Source: Zasmidium citrigriseum
Taxonomy: Eukaryota; Ascomycota; Dothideomycetes; Mycosphaerellales; Mycosphaerellaceae
Direction: 5' to 3'
NCBI GenBank assembly: GCA_002786025.1
Contig: NHNW01000059.1
Location: 1-64,000, forward strand
Length of the DNA stretch: 64,000 nt
In this document: positions 30,024 through 42,174 of the stretch, one piece after another
How the letters are laid out: each line of letters opens with the position of its first letter
Numbering within the stretch: position 1 is the stretch's first letter
The notes under the pieces: model-generated
Database searches by the model: none
What the model was told of the DNA's origin: nothing
The model's input: only the letters and a program-made list of their open reading frames with translations
Program-made: the position numbers and the translations under genes

Positions 30024-31003
30024 TCACACCATCAACTCAGCATCAGCAACGACAGCCCGATGATCACTCAAATAGACTCCATCATCAGAAAGATTCGGCA
30101 GAACCTCATACCCCCTCACACTCCAAGTCGACACCTTATCCAAGAAGACATGATCCAACAACGAATTACTCGCCCCATCAAACCCCGTAAAAGTCCCCTC
30201 ACTCGTATCCCCCTCAACCCGATCCCTCACATCAAAGACCGGCGAGTCCTCCCCCTCAATAATCAAATACGCCTCATCATCCGGCGGCGAATTCAAATCT
30301 CCCGTCACTGTCACCGCTGCCGTTTGACCGCTCGTCTCATTGAAGACCTGCCTTTGACGGATCTGCTCGAGGAGGATGTTCGCTGAGTTTCGACGGGAGA
30401 TGGGACCGGCGTTATCGAAGTGGGTGTTTATGGCTATGAGTTGCTTCGCCGTCGAAGTATGTTGGAAGTTGCCAATGGTGAGGATTCTTATACTGCCGGC
30501 GTCCCAGCCTTTGGAAGGCACATCTGGGGTCTCGGAAAGCCAGACGGTCGTCCAGTTCTCGAGGGTGTAGATCGAGGGGCGGTAGAAGATGGGGCTGTAT
30601 TCACCGGCCTTTTTGCCGTCGTCGCGGCCTACGCCGATGTCTAATGATGAGAGTCAGTGGATGTTCCTGATACCGGAGACTAAGTGTTGGTAAACGTACA
30701 CGCCCACTCAGGCTCAGAAGCCGAGCTGTTCGCATTCAAGCCATCCAAGATGTCCACGAGTTGCTCGTGGAGGACTTCTTGACATCCCACAAGAGCGTTC
30801 GGGTAATCGGCGACTTGAGAGGCGATCTGATTGATCACCAGCGGTGCTCGTGTACTCCAAGGTTCTTCGCCTTCAGATACCGGATCAGCCGCATATCGAA
30901 TGTCTAGTATCGTGTCAGTCGCGGCCACAGAAGGAAGAGCTTTTGGCTCACTGAACGTAATAAGCCGGAGCAGTAATGTGCTAGCTGCCTGTCGGATATA
31001 CAT
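30024..31003 (-). CDS. Endonuclease/exonuclease/phosphatase (EEP) family hydrolase
   Basis: Exons 31003-30952, 30903-30700 and 30640-30024 give 290 aa; introns of 48 and 59 bp have GT...TAG ends. Splicing restores the family start LRLITFNIRYA. Further motifs: VGCQEVL (metal-binding Glu), YSPIFYR, AINTHFDN, VTGDLNSPPDD and SDHRAVVADAEL (catalytic Asp-His). The fold cleaves phosphodiesters or phosphomonoesters; fungal members of this type are mostly uncharacterised. The N-terminus is uncertain: secreted relatives have a signal peptide, and an extra 5' exon upstream of 31003 may have been missed. Confidence 0.78.
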
Positions 31004-31288
31004 GTTTAGTCTACTCTCTCCAGATAGCAATGGCTTTTCTCACAGTGAGGACGTGCTGAGACATGTCCCTTCTTATACCAGGGTGTTGTTATGAACGAAG
31101 ACGTAGGTCAAGCATGGCATCCTTGTCAGACTCCACCTTGGCAGGCACGAGGGTCGAGCTTGCCTGATGACTTGCCGAACTGGGTGGTGGCCAAGATTGA
31201 TCAGCTGCCAAGACGGCATCGTTGATCCAGTTTGATATTGAAGATACGACATTGTCGAAGTTGAAGACTGTAACCGATTGGCAAGCTA

Positions 31289-33194
31289 TTATATCAACCA
31301 TTTCCGCCACCAAGACAATGTGGGCACATCTGCTTCGACCAGCTTTGCTTGCTCTTCCTCTTGTTCAATCAAATAGATTTCTGAGAGATCCATCTCTGCC
31401 AGAGGAACGACTTTTGCTCGAAATACAATCCATGCAACAGCCCACAGGACTGCGAAATCCCTCGTTAGCTAAGCTCTCGCCGCACAATTCCATAAAAAGG
31501 CTTACCGATGAATATAGCGATGTCGATGTAGTATGTCAAAAAACTCGAGACGCTCCAATGGCCAGGGAAGAACACGCTATAACCTGTACGGGTTCAGCGG
31601 TGCTCAAACATCATCGCATACTCACATACCTGAGAAGAGAATCACAAGAACGAGTGATCCGAGGGTGGCCCAGGCCATGTAAGGCTGCAAGGGACTTCTA
31701 TACGGAAGACCTGCTTTCTCGTCAGCCATTGTTTGTACTGTTCCGGTGTAAAGGCATACTCACGATTTCGATTGATATGCTGCCTCCGTAGTCCATAAAA
31801 GAACCGCAGATAGGTGACACAAATGACAAGCCATCCGATCAATTCAGCTACGGTGGTGATGTTCACGAACCTGAAAACTGCGTCAGCTCAAATCAGTGAT
31901 AGCGTAGATTGACTTACCAGCCAAACACAACACTACTACTGCTTCCCAACGACAGGTACACCAGGGGCATGAAGATGGACGATACGGCCACGGCCACATA
32001 AGGCGTACCAAATCTGTTGGTACGTTTGAGGAACATTGGTGCTTGCCCCTCCTCGGCGAGGCCGACGAGCGTGCGAGAAGCTAGAAAGATGCATGAGCTG
32101 CCCGTGCTGAAAGCGCTGGTACCTAAGAGTAGTTTTGTCAGTCTTTCGCCTTCCAAGCAGTCTCCTGATCAATTCCACATACAGACTACGGCATTGATGA
32201 TGCTAGGAAGCACCTTGATCCCAGCACGTTGAAAAGCGATGACGAACGGACTCTGTTCTGCAGTACCGGTCGAAGTTGCCAGATCCGGGTCATTGTATGG
32301 GACCAAGAGTCCAACAACAAATATCGATAGCACGTAGAACACCAGAATTCGCCAAAAGGTCATTCTAACGGCGTTCGGAATGACCTTTCTTGGGTTCTGA
32401 GTCTCTGCTCCAGCAAGGGCAATGACCTGAACATTGGCATAGCTATACGCGGCTGAGATCAAAGTACTCCAGAAGCCCAAGAAGCGGCCCGTGTCGCCAG
32501 GTACCAAGTGGCTATTAAAAGGGCCTGGATCCTTCCAATACCTGAAGCCCAAACGATCCTGTCCAGGTGCTCCGCCCAGATCGACGACGATGCCAGCGAT
32601 GATAAGGCCAATGATCAGAAGAATCTTCAGAGCCGCGAAGAAGACTTCGCTTTCGCCGTAGGCTTTGACCGGGCTGAAATTGAGGAGCAGGATGACCACA
32701 ATAAAGACAGAGTACCACACAGCCTGGTTGATCGAAGTATTCCAGAAAGTAATGACCGTTGCCGCAGCAGACAATTCAGCAGGCGCTGTGATTGCCATCG
32801 TATACCAGAAATTGAATCCCGTGGCCGTCCCAAGTGCTGGCTGAACGAACTTCGTGGCATGACGAATGAAACCTCCCGTCACTGGCATGAAACTGGAGAT
32901 CTCTCCTGTCATCAAGGCGACGCCCCAAGTTATCAATCCCATGGCTAGGTAGCCGAACAGGGCTCCAACGGGCCCTGCTGTTGCGATGGATTGCGACGAG
33001 GCGAGAAAAAGGCCCGTGCCGATCATGCCTGCGATAGCGATCATGTTGATGTGCCGTCGCCGGAGATCTCGTTTGACATCGGCTTGTCCTGTTGGGTTTG
33101 GATTTGGTAGGGCTTCGAGGTCGCCTTGGACGATGGCATCGGCCTCGACGACGTCTCCTTGAACACCCATCTTCGTTGTCTTGTCTTGTTCCAT
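31289..33194 (-). CDS. Amino-acid permease (YAT/AAT family)
   Basis: Six exons, 33194-32183, 32122-31918, 31870-31764, 31710-31630, 31583-31506 and 31449-31289, give 547 aa; every intron is 46-61 bp with GT...AG. The APC-superfamily core starts LRRRHINMIAIAGMIGTGLF and continues GFNFWYTMAITAPAELSAAA, then IALAGAETQNPRKVIPNAV and, after splicing, TSAFSTGSSCIFLASRTLVG. The C-terminus WWRKWLI is typical of the yeast-type family. It is a plasma-membrane, proton-coupled uptake carrier with about twelve helices. Which amino acids it moves cannot be told. It faces away from the TIGR04076-like gene. Confidence 0.9.
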
Positions 33195-33642
33195 ACTGGT
33201 GGCGGTGCCACTGTGGCCGTCGAATATGAAGTAGCAATGCCGCGAGAAAGATGTTCAGCCTCAAGAAGGACGGCGATAAGGTATCGAGGACCCGCTGCTT
33301 GAAGCCCAGAATTCGCCAGTGGATCACCTGCAAGATCCTCGTCCGCTATCTCTTCGATCAGACTGCATTCCACCCCGGACCGAGACCGATTCCAGAATCT
33401 TGAAGATGAAGTTCTTGAAAAGAGCCGCGAAGCTGATAATCGGATATGTGGTAACCTTCTTGGCCGACAGCCGGCCGGCCGGTCAAGATAGGCACCGCAG
33501 CTTTTACGAGAAAGCAGGAGGATTGCCGTTCGACCAATGGGGAAAATATTCGGCACATTATTCCCAAAAGATTCGAGCCTGACAGCCAGATTTTCTCCAT
33601 CAGCTCAAGATCGGGTATTTCCACAACCAGCTGAATGCATGA
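33195..33642. promoter_or_regulatory. Divergent intergenic region
   Basis: 448 bp between the permease ATG and the TIGR04076-like ATG. No supported coding frame. Confidence 0.4.
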
Positions 33643-34057
33643 ATGGAAATGGACGACTCGTTCGAGCTATACGACCTGAAAGTGGAAGTCATCTGTCCGC
33701 CGGGCGAGAAGATCTATTGCGGAGCCAAAGAAGGAGACCATTTCTTCTTGAGAGGTGAAATGCTTCACTTGCCGAAAGATCAGGGGTTCAGCATATATAG
33801 TCTCTGTGAGTCGCTTCTTTCAGCAGCTGGTGGTCGAGTTGAGCTGATGTTCAGCTGCAGCGGCGGTACTTCCTCTTCTCGCGGCGAAGCAGAGACAGAC
33901 TCATCCAAACGACTGGATGTCGACTGATGCGATCGTGGCATGTCCTGATCCTGGCTGCGGGAGCAAGCTGAAGATCTCGAGGATCGGAAAGCGCAGTTTT
34001 AGCCATGCTGAGACCACAGCGGTGCCTCTGACGGGGAATGGGAGCGAGGCATCATGA
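33643..34057 (+). CDS. TIGR04076-like small protein
   Basis: Exons 33643-33805 and 33855-34057 (or 33861) give 119-121 aa. The intron is GTGAGT...CAG. The order YDLKVEVICPPGEKIYCGAK, GDHFFLRGEMLHLP, SIYSL, VLPLLAAKQRQTHPNDWM, CPDPGCGSKLKI and FSHAETTAVPL matches fungal proteins of the TIGR04076 type, a small family of unknown function with conserved Cys and a Pro-Asn-Asp-Trp block. Both candidate acceptors keep the frame. No targeting signal is seen. Confidence 0.75.
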
Positions 34058-34358
34058 TGGCGATGCACGAAAGGTCAGTTGAGAGATGCAAAAGGATGGA
34101 TGGTGATGGATTGTTGTTGATGCAAAGAAGTAGATGCAACCGTGGCGACGCCGAAAGCCAAGGTTTGGCGTCTTGGTCAGTGCGACTTCACCTCCCACCA
34201 GTCTGCCCGGATGTACGACGGTATGAGGCCTTAACGATGCTAAGGTCATGATACATGTGGAAGGTATCCAGACTTTGAGAGTAGAAAGATCTTCAAGCAG
34301 TTCGAGTGCTGAATCAATGCACCATTTGGGTACTATCTCTTCCTGCCAGGCTCAGCCA
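34058..34358. other. Convergent 3' intergenic region
   Basis: 301 bp between the stop codons of the TIGR04076-like gene and the alpha-galactosidase. No gene seen. Confidence 0.4.
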
Positions 34359-36008
34359 CTAACAAGCACTCTGCAAAAGCAGAACAGCCGTATCGTACGA
34401 ATTGAGACTCATGTCAACGCTTCCCTGTTTGCATCCCATGTCCTCGCCCGTCCATGCATTGAGCACACTGTAAGAACCGCTCTCAAGACCAGGTACCTCG
34501 GCGTAGTTGAGAGTCATAGTCCTCGTCTTATCAAGCGAGTTGAACATGGCAACCATCATGCCCTTTGACGACTGACCGGCCCAGAATTCAGCCGGGTTTG
34601 TGGAGTTGTACGTCCAGTCTGGGTTGGTCCCCTGATAACAATATGTCAGTTAAGTCAACCGGCAGGTTTAACGTGCGGCTTACCCATTTGTAAGGAGTGG
34701 CAGGCTTGCCATACGTTGAGTCCTGGTTGAAGGCGATCAAGTGTTCGTTCTGCAGGATGTTGATATTGTCCTGGCTAAGCTGCGTAATGTCCGTGCCGAT
34801 GAGGAGAGGGGCTTTCATCAGTGCCCACAACGCGAAATGCGTTCGAGTTTGCTCAGTAGTCAGATCTCCGTTTCCTACTTCCAGCATATCTGACCGAAAC
34901 CGTTAGTCATTAAGGAATGGATTTGGACTGGGTTGATTTACCTGGATCGTTGTGTCCGAAGAAGTCGCCGTAGTTGCCCAAGAACGAGTTCATGTTGAGG
35001 ATGCGCGTCACGTCTCCCCAAGTGGCTGCTTCAACGTCAGCAACATACAGTGCTCATAAAGAAGGCGGTACTAACGCTGAATGTCGTTGCTCATTCTCCA
35101 AGAGTCGCCGACGTCTTTTGCCCACGTCCACACTTCGTCTGTGCCCCAGTTGCACAAACTGAAGAGGATCGTTCGACTCTGCTGGGCGAGAGCGTCGCCT
35201 GAGAGGTTATCAGCCCATGTCACGATGTAACTCAATGCCTAAATCAGACTTACTCATCGCGCGGTAGCGCTTCGCGGTGTTGGTCTGGGAATAGTCTCTG
35301 CCATCGACAGGCCAAATAGGGTCACAGATTGGCATCATGTTGGAGGCTCCTTTTTGGACAGTAGTGTAGAGACACGTTCCATTCTGCAGATTTGTGGCAT
35401 ACGTCGGATCAGCATTGCAGGCGTAACAGGACTCATCGTACGATGAAGGGACTCCGCAGCTGTCATCTGTGTCAGCGCTGGGACGCTCCGGCCTGGTCAA
35501 TCGACACTTACTTGTCGTACTTGAGATAATCGATGCCCCATTCCGCAAAAGTGGTAGCATCGATCATCTCATAGCCCAAGCTGGCGGGATACCCGCCACA
35601 TGTGTTCTCGCCAGCGCTGCTGTAGATTCCAGCCTTGAGGCCCAGGTTGTGGACCTTGCTGACCCAGCCGTCGATGCCATCTGGGAACTTGCTGGTGTCG
35701 GGCTGGATGCGGTTTGAAGAGTCGCGGCCGCTCTGGATAGACCAGCAGTCGTCGAGGATAACGTAGTTGTAGCCGGCCGTTTGGAAACCCTTGTCCACAA
35801 TGTCGTTTGCCGCTTGCATCATCTTCGTCTCGTCGACGTCGCAGTGGTATGCATTCTGGGATCATCAGTCACAATATTTGTAGGTCAGGGCCTAAAGGCA
35901 TACCCATGAGTTCCAGCCCATAGCTGGCAGTCGCCCAGTTCCATCATCGTGGTTTCTGGCCAATACTAGTGGAATGGCTGTCAAAGCGAGAGCGGTAAAG
36001 CGAGACAT
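34359..36008 (-). CDS. Secreted alpha-galactosidase, GH27
   Basis: Seven exons, 36008-35904, 35855-35512, 35459-35254, 35198-35076, 35028-34942, 34889-34684 and 34631-34359, give 447 aa. A signal peptide ([17 protein letters not shown]) precedes [10 protein letters not shown]27 motifs: [21 protein letters not shown], the nucleophile Asp in YLKYDNCG and the acid/base Asp in SWRMSNDI. The C-terminal beta-sandwich domain is present (GTNPDWTYN to VLLLQSAC). The enzyme releases terminal alpha-1,6-galactose from galactomannan and raffinose-type sugars outside the cell. The acceptor of exon 5 has a second in-frame AG three bases on. Confidence 0.92.
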
Positions 36009-36676
36009 TCTGAGAGTGAGTCGCTGGAAAGATGCAATCAGCAGAATGTCATCGGCCTGAAGGGTATTTCTATAGCTGTCCTCATGGGGCCAAAATATGG
36101 AAGGGTTTTGGTTGCATCATGAAAGAGTAGACCAAATGTTGGGCGCGGCGACCGTTATTGGCCGAACAGACCTCCTCCATCGGAACTGAAACAGAAGTCC
36201 TCAGATCTCTGCCTTTCAAAGCGTAGCCCGCAGAGAGCAGCGATGTAACGATACATCCTCGGGTTGTGGATGGAATCTTCTTATTCATCCATGTGCGTCA
36301 CCACGTGCGTCCGGCACGAGGTGGTATGTTATTCTCCACTTCCCCGCGATTTCTCCAGGTAGTGGGCACTCGCCTCTTTGTTTAGGATGAGGAGCGTGAT
36401 GAGCCTTGAGGTCTATCAGATGTAGGTCGACAAGAAGAACAAGCACAGGACATCGGAAGAGTGACGTGGCCGACCCGTGTTCGAAGCTCGGACCAGCTGA
36501 GATAGGGCCTTCTTGCCGGCCGGACCTCACCTCTCGCCGTTAATGCAAACAATTCAGTACGTAAATTCTTTGAGCAATATGAGCCGGTAAGCATATTCGT
36601 GTCTCTTCCCTTTCGAGTTTTCAACGAGCAACATCGCCTTTCAAGATCTTGAACAAGAACATTCAGAGCCATCAGA
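36009..36676. promoter_or_regulatory. Divergent intergenic region, alpha-galactosidase/aldo-keto reductase
   Basis: 668 bp between divergent start codons. No supported coding sequence. Confidence 0.4.
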
Positions 36677-38354
36677 ATGGCGGAGCAAAAAGCACCCAAA
36701 ATGGCACACGTCAACCTCATGGCAGACACAGTCATAGCCAATCTCCCGGAAGAAGGCCTCCGCTCTGTCTTAAGATCGATGCTCGCAACCGACCCAACCA
36801 TCACACAAACATTCGAAAGCCGAGCAAGAGACTATCTCCGCAAGACCCATGGACAGCTGCCAGAAAACCTGCTTCCGAAGGATCCCACCCAAGAGCTTCA
36901 TCTCGCACAGCAGAGGCTTCGATCGATGCTTGGATGCGGGATGTGTTATGAAGCAGTCCCGGTCTTGACTGCAATCGTGGCCGCGGTCGTGGAAATTCCT
37001 ATAACGTCGGATTTGGCGGATATGCTCTCTGCCTTGGATGGGGATATCATTCAGACTGTTACGGCTGTGCAGAAGACGCTGCTTTCACCCTCAGGATCAC
37101 GGGCTCTTACACAAGAAGAACGCAGCGATCTGGAAGAGTTGCTCGCTACCTTACGGCGCCTCCGGACCGACTCCAAGTTTAAGAATCGACAATCCCTGTT
37201 CGAAAGGAGCCTGATTGCCCTGGCCAGTCTACTCGGCGTCGAGAAATCTGCCACCGAGGCGCAAAAGTCCATACCCAAGTTCACGGTCCCCTCTCCGCCA
37301 TTCGCCATAGAGACTTTCCAGCTAAACGGCACTCCGCTCCCTCGCCTCTTCTCTGGTCTCTGGCAGCTCTCAAGCCCCTCATGGGGTGTTGCATCATCTG
37401 AGAACATAGCCACACACTTCAAAGACCACGTCTCCCAAGGCTTCACGGCCTTTGACATGGCAGGTAAGCAGCGAAATTTAGAAGCCACGTTGTTGTGTCT
37501 AAGACATTTGCTGAGCTTTTCCAGATCACTACGGAGATAGCGAGATCATCTTTGGCAACTTCCGAGCTTCGTGTTCGAATCCCGAGAGCCTCTTTGGGGC
37601 CACAAAGTACTGCGTCTTCACACCACTCACCGTAACTCGCGAAGTCGTGGCCGCGAATGTGACAGAGAGATGTCAGAGGATGCGAGCAGATCATGTGGAT
37701 TTGCTGCAGTTTCACTGGCAGTTCTATGAGGATAAGCAGTACGTCAAGGCGCTGCAATACCTGCAAGAGGACCCGCGGGTTCGCCAGCTAGGTCTGTGTA
37801 ACTTTGACACACAGCATCTTGAAGAAGTCGTCCAAGCTGGCATCAAAGTCCATACAAATCAGGTCCAGTTCAGCTTGATTGACTCTCGGCCAGTGTTCAA
37901 GATGGGCGCGGCCTGCGAGAAACACAACGTCAAGCTGCTGACGTACGGGACACTGTGTGGTGGGTTCATTGCTGAGAAATGGCTGGACCAGCCCGAGCCC
38001 GAACTCTTCCATGGCGGCATCACTCCCAGTCAGCGAAAATACTACGAGATGATATTGAACTGGGGAGGATGGGACCTGTTCCAGCAGCTTCTTCGCGTGC
38101 TGAAGTCGATCGCATTGAAGCACAGCGTTGTCATCTCGAACGTGGCGACCAGATGGGTTCTGGACTTCCCATACGTTGGCGCCGTCATTGTCGGCACTAG
38201 GATGGGCGTCAGCCAGCATGCAAAGGAGAATCTCGCAACGTACGGGTGGCATCTAGATGACAAAGATCAGGCCGCAATAAAGGAAGTTCTCGACCGCAGC
38301 AAGAGGTCTCAGTTGATCGACCTCCTGGGCGACTGTGGCGGGGAATATCGATGA
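36677..38354 (+). CDS. Aldo/keto reductase with a ~210-residue N-terminal extension
   Basis: Exons 36677-37463 and 37525-38354 (61-bp intron) give 538 aa. The AKR barrel begins near residue 215 (GTPLPRLFSGLWQLSS). Splicing restores the catalytic-Tyr motif FDMADHYGDSEI. HVDLLQFHW, LGLCNFDT and VGTRMGV (NADP pocket) follow. The first 210 residues are helical, including LRSMLATDPTITQTFESRA and LGCGMCYEAVPVLTAI, and match no domain I know. Typical AKRs are 280-340 aa, so this is a fusion or an added regulatory domain. The frame is continuous across the junction, so it is not a chance neighbour. Substrate unknown. Confidence 0.85.
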
Positions 38355-38437
38355 TCGATGAATGTCAAAAGTAAAGATGCTTTCATTCCAACTCCTCGCT
38401 AAAGTCACAGTATATTCGACACCGAATGAACCACGCA

Positions 38438-39601
38438 TCAAGATGGCAACGGAGTACCCGCCCGACTATCCGGAGTTGCTGCTCCATCAATCGGCCTCTT
38501 CTTCTTTTTCTTCTTCTTCGGTACGACAGCCGGCTTCTGTCCGTAGTTCGCCATCATGAGCTGACTTCCACAAGTCAGGCAAGTGCTATCATGTAGCGGC
38601 TCGCAGAAGATGCTCAGGCAGATAGAGCAGACAAAGCCAATGTCCACCACTCGCCGATGACAGAAACATGCAGCACGGAAATCCACTCCTTCACCCTCTC
38701 CTGGCATTATCAGATGGTCTCGAGAAGTCTGATCCGGTAGATACGCGAACATGAGGTACTGCAAGAACCCAGCTCGGGTCTCCTCGTTCAGCGCCATGTA
38801 GACGCCACCAGTAGCGTCTGCCGCTTGTTGTAGGAAGACAGTGTCACCGGCAAGTTTCAGGATATCGATTGGAATACTCAGTCGTTGACAGGCGAATATC
38901 GAGTTCATGACTGGAATGTATTGATTTGCCAGATCGCCAGAGACGGATAAGATCAAGATTCGTGATGTGAGTCCCATCGCCGCATTTGACTTTGTTCCGT
39001 CTGAGGAGAAATCGTTGCCACCGACCGTAGAATTCGGATCTGAATAGTTGAACTGTGTGCTTGTAGTGGCAGCAGGTAGAGCAGCGGATTGCTTTGAGAT
39101 GTACGTCAAAGCCATTGTCAGAGCCCCAGCCATCATTGTCGCAGGTGTCGAGGATATCGCAGATGAAGTAGTGCGGCTCATCAGATCGCGAAGATTACTT
39201 GTAAGAGCATGCTCGATATGAGCGAATGGACGATACTTGTTCGCATCGTCCGGTGCCTGAACTGGACCTCCTTGCCCAGCCGAGTCGCCATCAGTCATGC
39301 TCACATCGCCGTCTCCAGTCCCGTTCGCATGTGATGCTGCTGGCTTGGGTCGCGATGGCGTCGGATAGAGGAATTCAGCGCGTTCAGCATGACTGGCCAG
39401 TACGGCAACGCGGTTCGCGTGGTTGATGGCGATGTGGGCATTGATGAAGACCAGGAGATTTGCCACGACCTTTGACAGCGATAATGACTTTTCCAGCAAG
39501 GCCCAGGCGTGAGGGTTGGTGTCCAGGATGATGGTCAGAAGGGCGGCCGGCTCGACTTCAATGTGGTCGCCGCCGCGGTCTGTGGCGTCCACGCCGTCCA
39601 T
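38438..39601 (-). CDS. TFB4: TFIIH core subunit TFB4 (p34)
   Basis: A single exon of 387 aa. The von Willebrand A-like fold starts LLTIILDTNPHAW and includes RILILSVSGD, MNSIFACQRLSIPIDIL and the family block FLQQAADATGGVY. A C-terminal C4 zinc region follows (CFCHRRVVDIGFVCSICLSI, CLTCGS), then a poly-lysine stretch. Tfb4 binds Ssl1 within the TFIIH core used in transcription initiation and nucleotide-excision repair. It is convergent with the aldo/keto reductase (83 bp). Confidence 0.93.
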   Translation of the reverse strand: MDGVDATDRGGDHIEVEPAALLTIILDTNPHAWALLEKSLSLSKVVANLLVFINAHIAINHANRVAVLASHAERAEFLYPTPSRPKPAASHANGTGDGDVSMTDGDSAGQGGPVQAPDDANKYRPFAHIEHALTSNLRDLMSRTTSSAISSTPATMMAGALTMALTYISKQSAALPAATTSTQFNYSDPNSTVGGNDFSSDGTKSNAAMGLTSRILILSVSGDLANQYIPVMNSIFACQRLSIPIDILKLAGDTVFLQQAADATGGVYMALNEETRAGFLQYLMFAYLPDQTSRDHLIMPGEGEGVDFRAACFCHRRVVDIGFVCSICLSIFCEPLHDSTCLTCGSQLMMANYGQKPAVVPKKKKKKKRPIDGAATPDSRAGTPLPS

Positions 39602-40171
39602 TCTGGATCACGCCGCCAGAAGATGATGTCGATGTTGTTGATGGAGAGGTGAAGTCGGAGTCAAGCTTTGCCGCGAAAAGACGTGGGCGTTTTGAGACAA
39701 AACTCAAGGGCGGCCGCTCCCGAGATGACGATGTCAACAACTCCAACGACCTCCACGTCACTCTTTGGCATCTTATATCCACGACACACATGCATCTTGG
39801 ACATCTCAAGTTCGCATTTGCAAACATTCACTTCACCAGTTCATTCACGTGATCGCCAGTAGACGCCCCACTATTCGCGACTGCCGAGAAAAGGGCCGAC
39901 GGTCCGGTATACACCGCGAAGGCATTCGCGATGCAGGTCATCGGAATTGCTGCATTCTGCCTACGTACGGTGTGCCAATCGTTCTGCCTCTAGACAGCTG
40001 TCTGCTGCGAAGGGCGCGGTATGCTCAACTTGGTGTTGAACTCCGTGAGTCGATCACTCACTCTTTCCTCATAGTGGGTTTGCCACTTTCCTTCCACTTA
40101 TATCGAGTTTCCTCAACCCTTTGAGTCGATCCACGAGCGCACGAAGACTCCGCAGGCGAAAGACAGCAGCC
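39602..40171. promoter_or_regulatory. Divergent intergenic region, TFB4/MFS transporter
   Basis: 570 bp between divergent ATGs. No supported gene. Confidence 0.4.
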
Positions 40172-41796
40172 ATGGAGAGTGGGAGACCGAATGCGGGCTC
40201 ATCGACTACGGTCCTAGAGCCCATGGAACTACAGTCTATCCAGCTCAAGACTGATCTTGACACGCCATCCAAAAGGCCTTCCATCGGCGGCAGGAGTCTT
40301 GGCTCGAAGCAAACCTGCGATCACAACTCTGATGACCGAAATGAGACTCTCCCATCACCCACCACAGCCAGCGAGTCACTGGAAACATGGAAGTACCCAA
40401 AGAGGAACATCTACAAAGTTTCCGCTGCATTCTGGGCTTTCGCCATCATGGGCATGAACGATGCAACGTACGGAGCCATCATTCCTTACCTGCAAGACTT
40501 TTACAACCTGGAGTATGCCGTCGTCTCCCTTGTCTTCCTATCGCCCTTTGTCGGCTACAACCTCTCTGCAGTGCTCAACAACTCTGTTCATCTGAAATTC
40601 GGCCAACGTGGCGTGGCCTTCTTTGGACCGTTGTGCCATCTGCTGGCATACATCATCAACGCGGTTCATCCACCGTATCCGGTTCTAGTCGTTTCCTTCA
40701 TTCTTGCCGGATTCGGCAACGGGCTGATGGTAAGTGGTCAAGGCCAATCTCCGCGCCGTCTACTGACGCTTCATCCAGGACGCCGGCTGGAACGCATGGC
40801 TTGGTGCAATGGCAAATGCCAACGAGATCTTAGGCTTCCTCCACGCCTTTTATGGTCTCGGTGCCACCATTGCACCTCTCATCGCAACGACGATGATCAC
40901 GAAGGCTAATTTGCCCTGGTACTACTGGTATTACTGTATGGTTGGCTTTGCCGGCCTTGAGCTAGCCACCTCAGTGCATGCCTTCTTCAAAGAGACAGGC
41001 CAAAAATTCCGCGAGCAGAATGCCCGGACGTCGAATGAGGGTGGATCCAGGCTGAAAGAAGCGACTCTGAAGCAGCCGGCGGCGCGAGTGACTTGGCTCT
41101 GTGCGTTGTTCTTGCTCGGCTATGTTGGTGTCGAAGTTGCGCTCGGAGGCTGGATCGTCGAGTTCATGATCCGTAAGTTGGGTTCGCGAGCTTTCATATG
41201 CGAGGCGCCTGCTGACGTTGCCGTTTCTTCGTAAGGCATCAGACACGCTGCGAACTTTGCTAGTGGCATGTCCGCAACGGGCTTTTGGCTCGGAATGACG
41301 ATCGGTAAGTGAAGGAATCCAGATCCTCTTAACTGTAGCTAACTTTTTTCAGGCCGTGTTGTGCTTGGCTTCGTCACGCCAAAGATAGGCGAGAAGCTGG
41401 CTATCATGGTAGGTCAATCGTGCAAGAGATTAAGTGCCTGCTAATGCTCTGCAGATCTACTTGCCAATCGCAATGGGTCTCGAGCTGCTGTTCTGGCTGG
41501 TGCCCCAGTTTTACGTCTCGGCAGTCGCAGTAGCCTTCCAAGGCTTTTTCCTCGGGCCTCTGTTCCCTGCGGCTGTCGTCGCTTGCACGAAACTCTTACC
41601 GAAGCACCTGCATGTGTCCAGCATTGGATTTGCAGCCGCATTCGGTGGAAGCGGAGGAGCACTATTTCCATACGCCGTGGGTGCTATCGCACAAGCTAAA
41701 GGAGTTCAGGTCCTTCAGCCCATCGTCTTGGCCCTCATGGCTGTAATTTGGCTCCTTTGGCTGGGACTTCCGAGAATCAACAAGAAGAAGGAATGA
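40172..41796 (+). CDS. MFS transporter, fucose-permease/BSC6-like
   Basis: Exons 40172-40729, 40779-41172, 41236-41304, 41353-41408 and 41455-41796 give 472 aa. A soluble N-tail of about 85 residues precedes AAFWAFAIMGMNDATYGAII. About twelve helices are visible, including GNGLMDAGWNAWLGAMANAN (the family half-turn around Asn/Asp), FLHAFYGLGATIAPLIAT and FLGPLFPAAVVACTKLLP. The layout fits fungal FucP/BSC6-type MFS proteins. Substrate unknown. Exons 3 and 4 are short (69 and 56 bp). Confidence 0.85.
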
Positions 41797-42174
41797 GCAA
41801 AGCTCCACCACCCCGTGACAGCTTAATTAGGGCAAGTAAGCGGAGTCCACGCGGCCTTCACTACAATTTGAGATGCTGTCTGTATACACTTTTGACTGGT
41901 TACAGATCCATGCGAACTCGGACTCCTCATTCTAATAGACCTATCTCCACTTTGAGGAAGTATGCAACCAAGCTCCTTCCGCCATTGAAGCTCAGCCGCA
42001 TTTCAAAATACATACTCATAGCTAGCGGTCGATCTATGCGCACTAGTAGATTTGCAGCCGACCGAACGACGCTTGACAAAGGTACCTAGGCCTTCTCTTC
42101 CCTTTCTCTTTTCCTTCTACATCGATTCGACGTTGATGCTCTCTAAGGTATACTGCTCATCGCAATCACCCAGG
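41797..42174. other. Intergenic region
   Basis: 378 bp. Contains an in-frame upstream ATG at 42136 that would add 13 residues to the methyltransferase. Nothing else seen. Confidence 0.4.
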
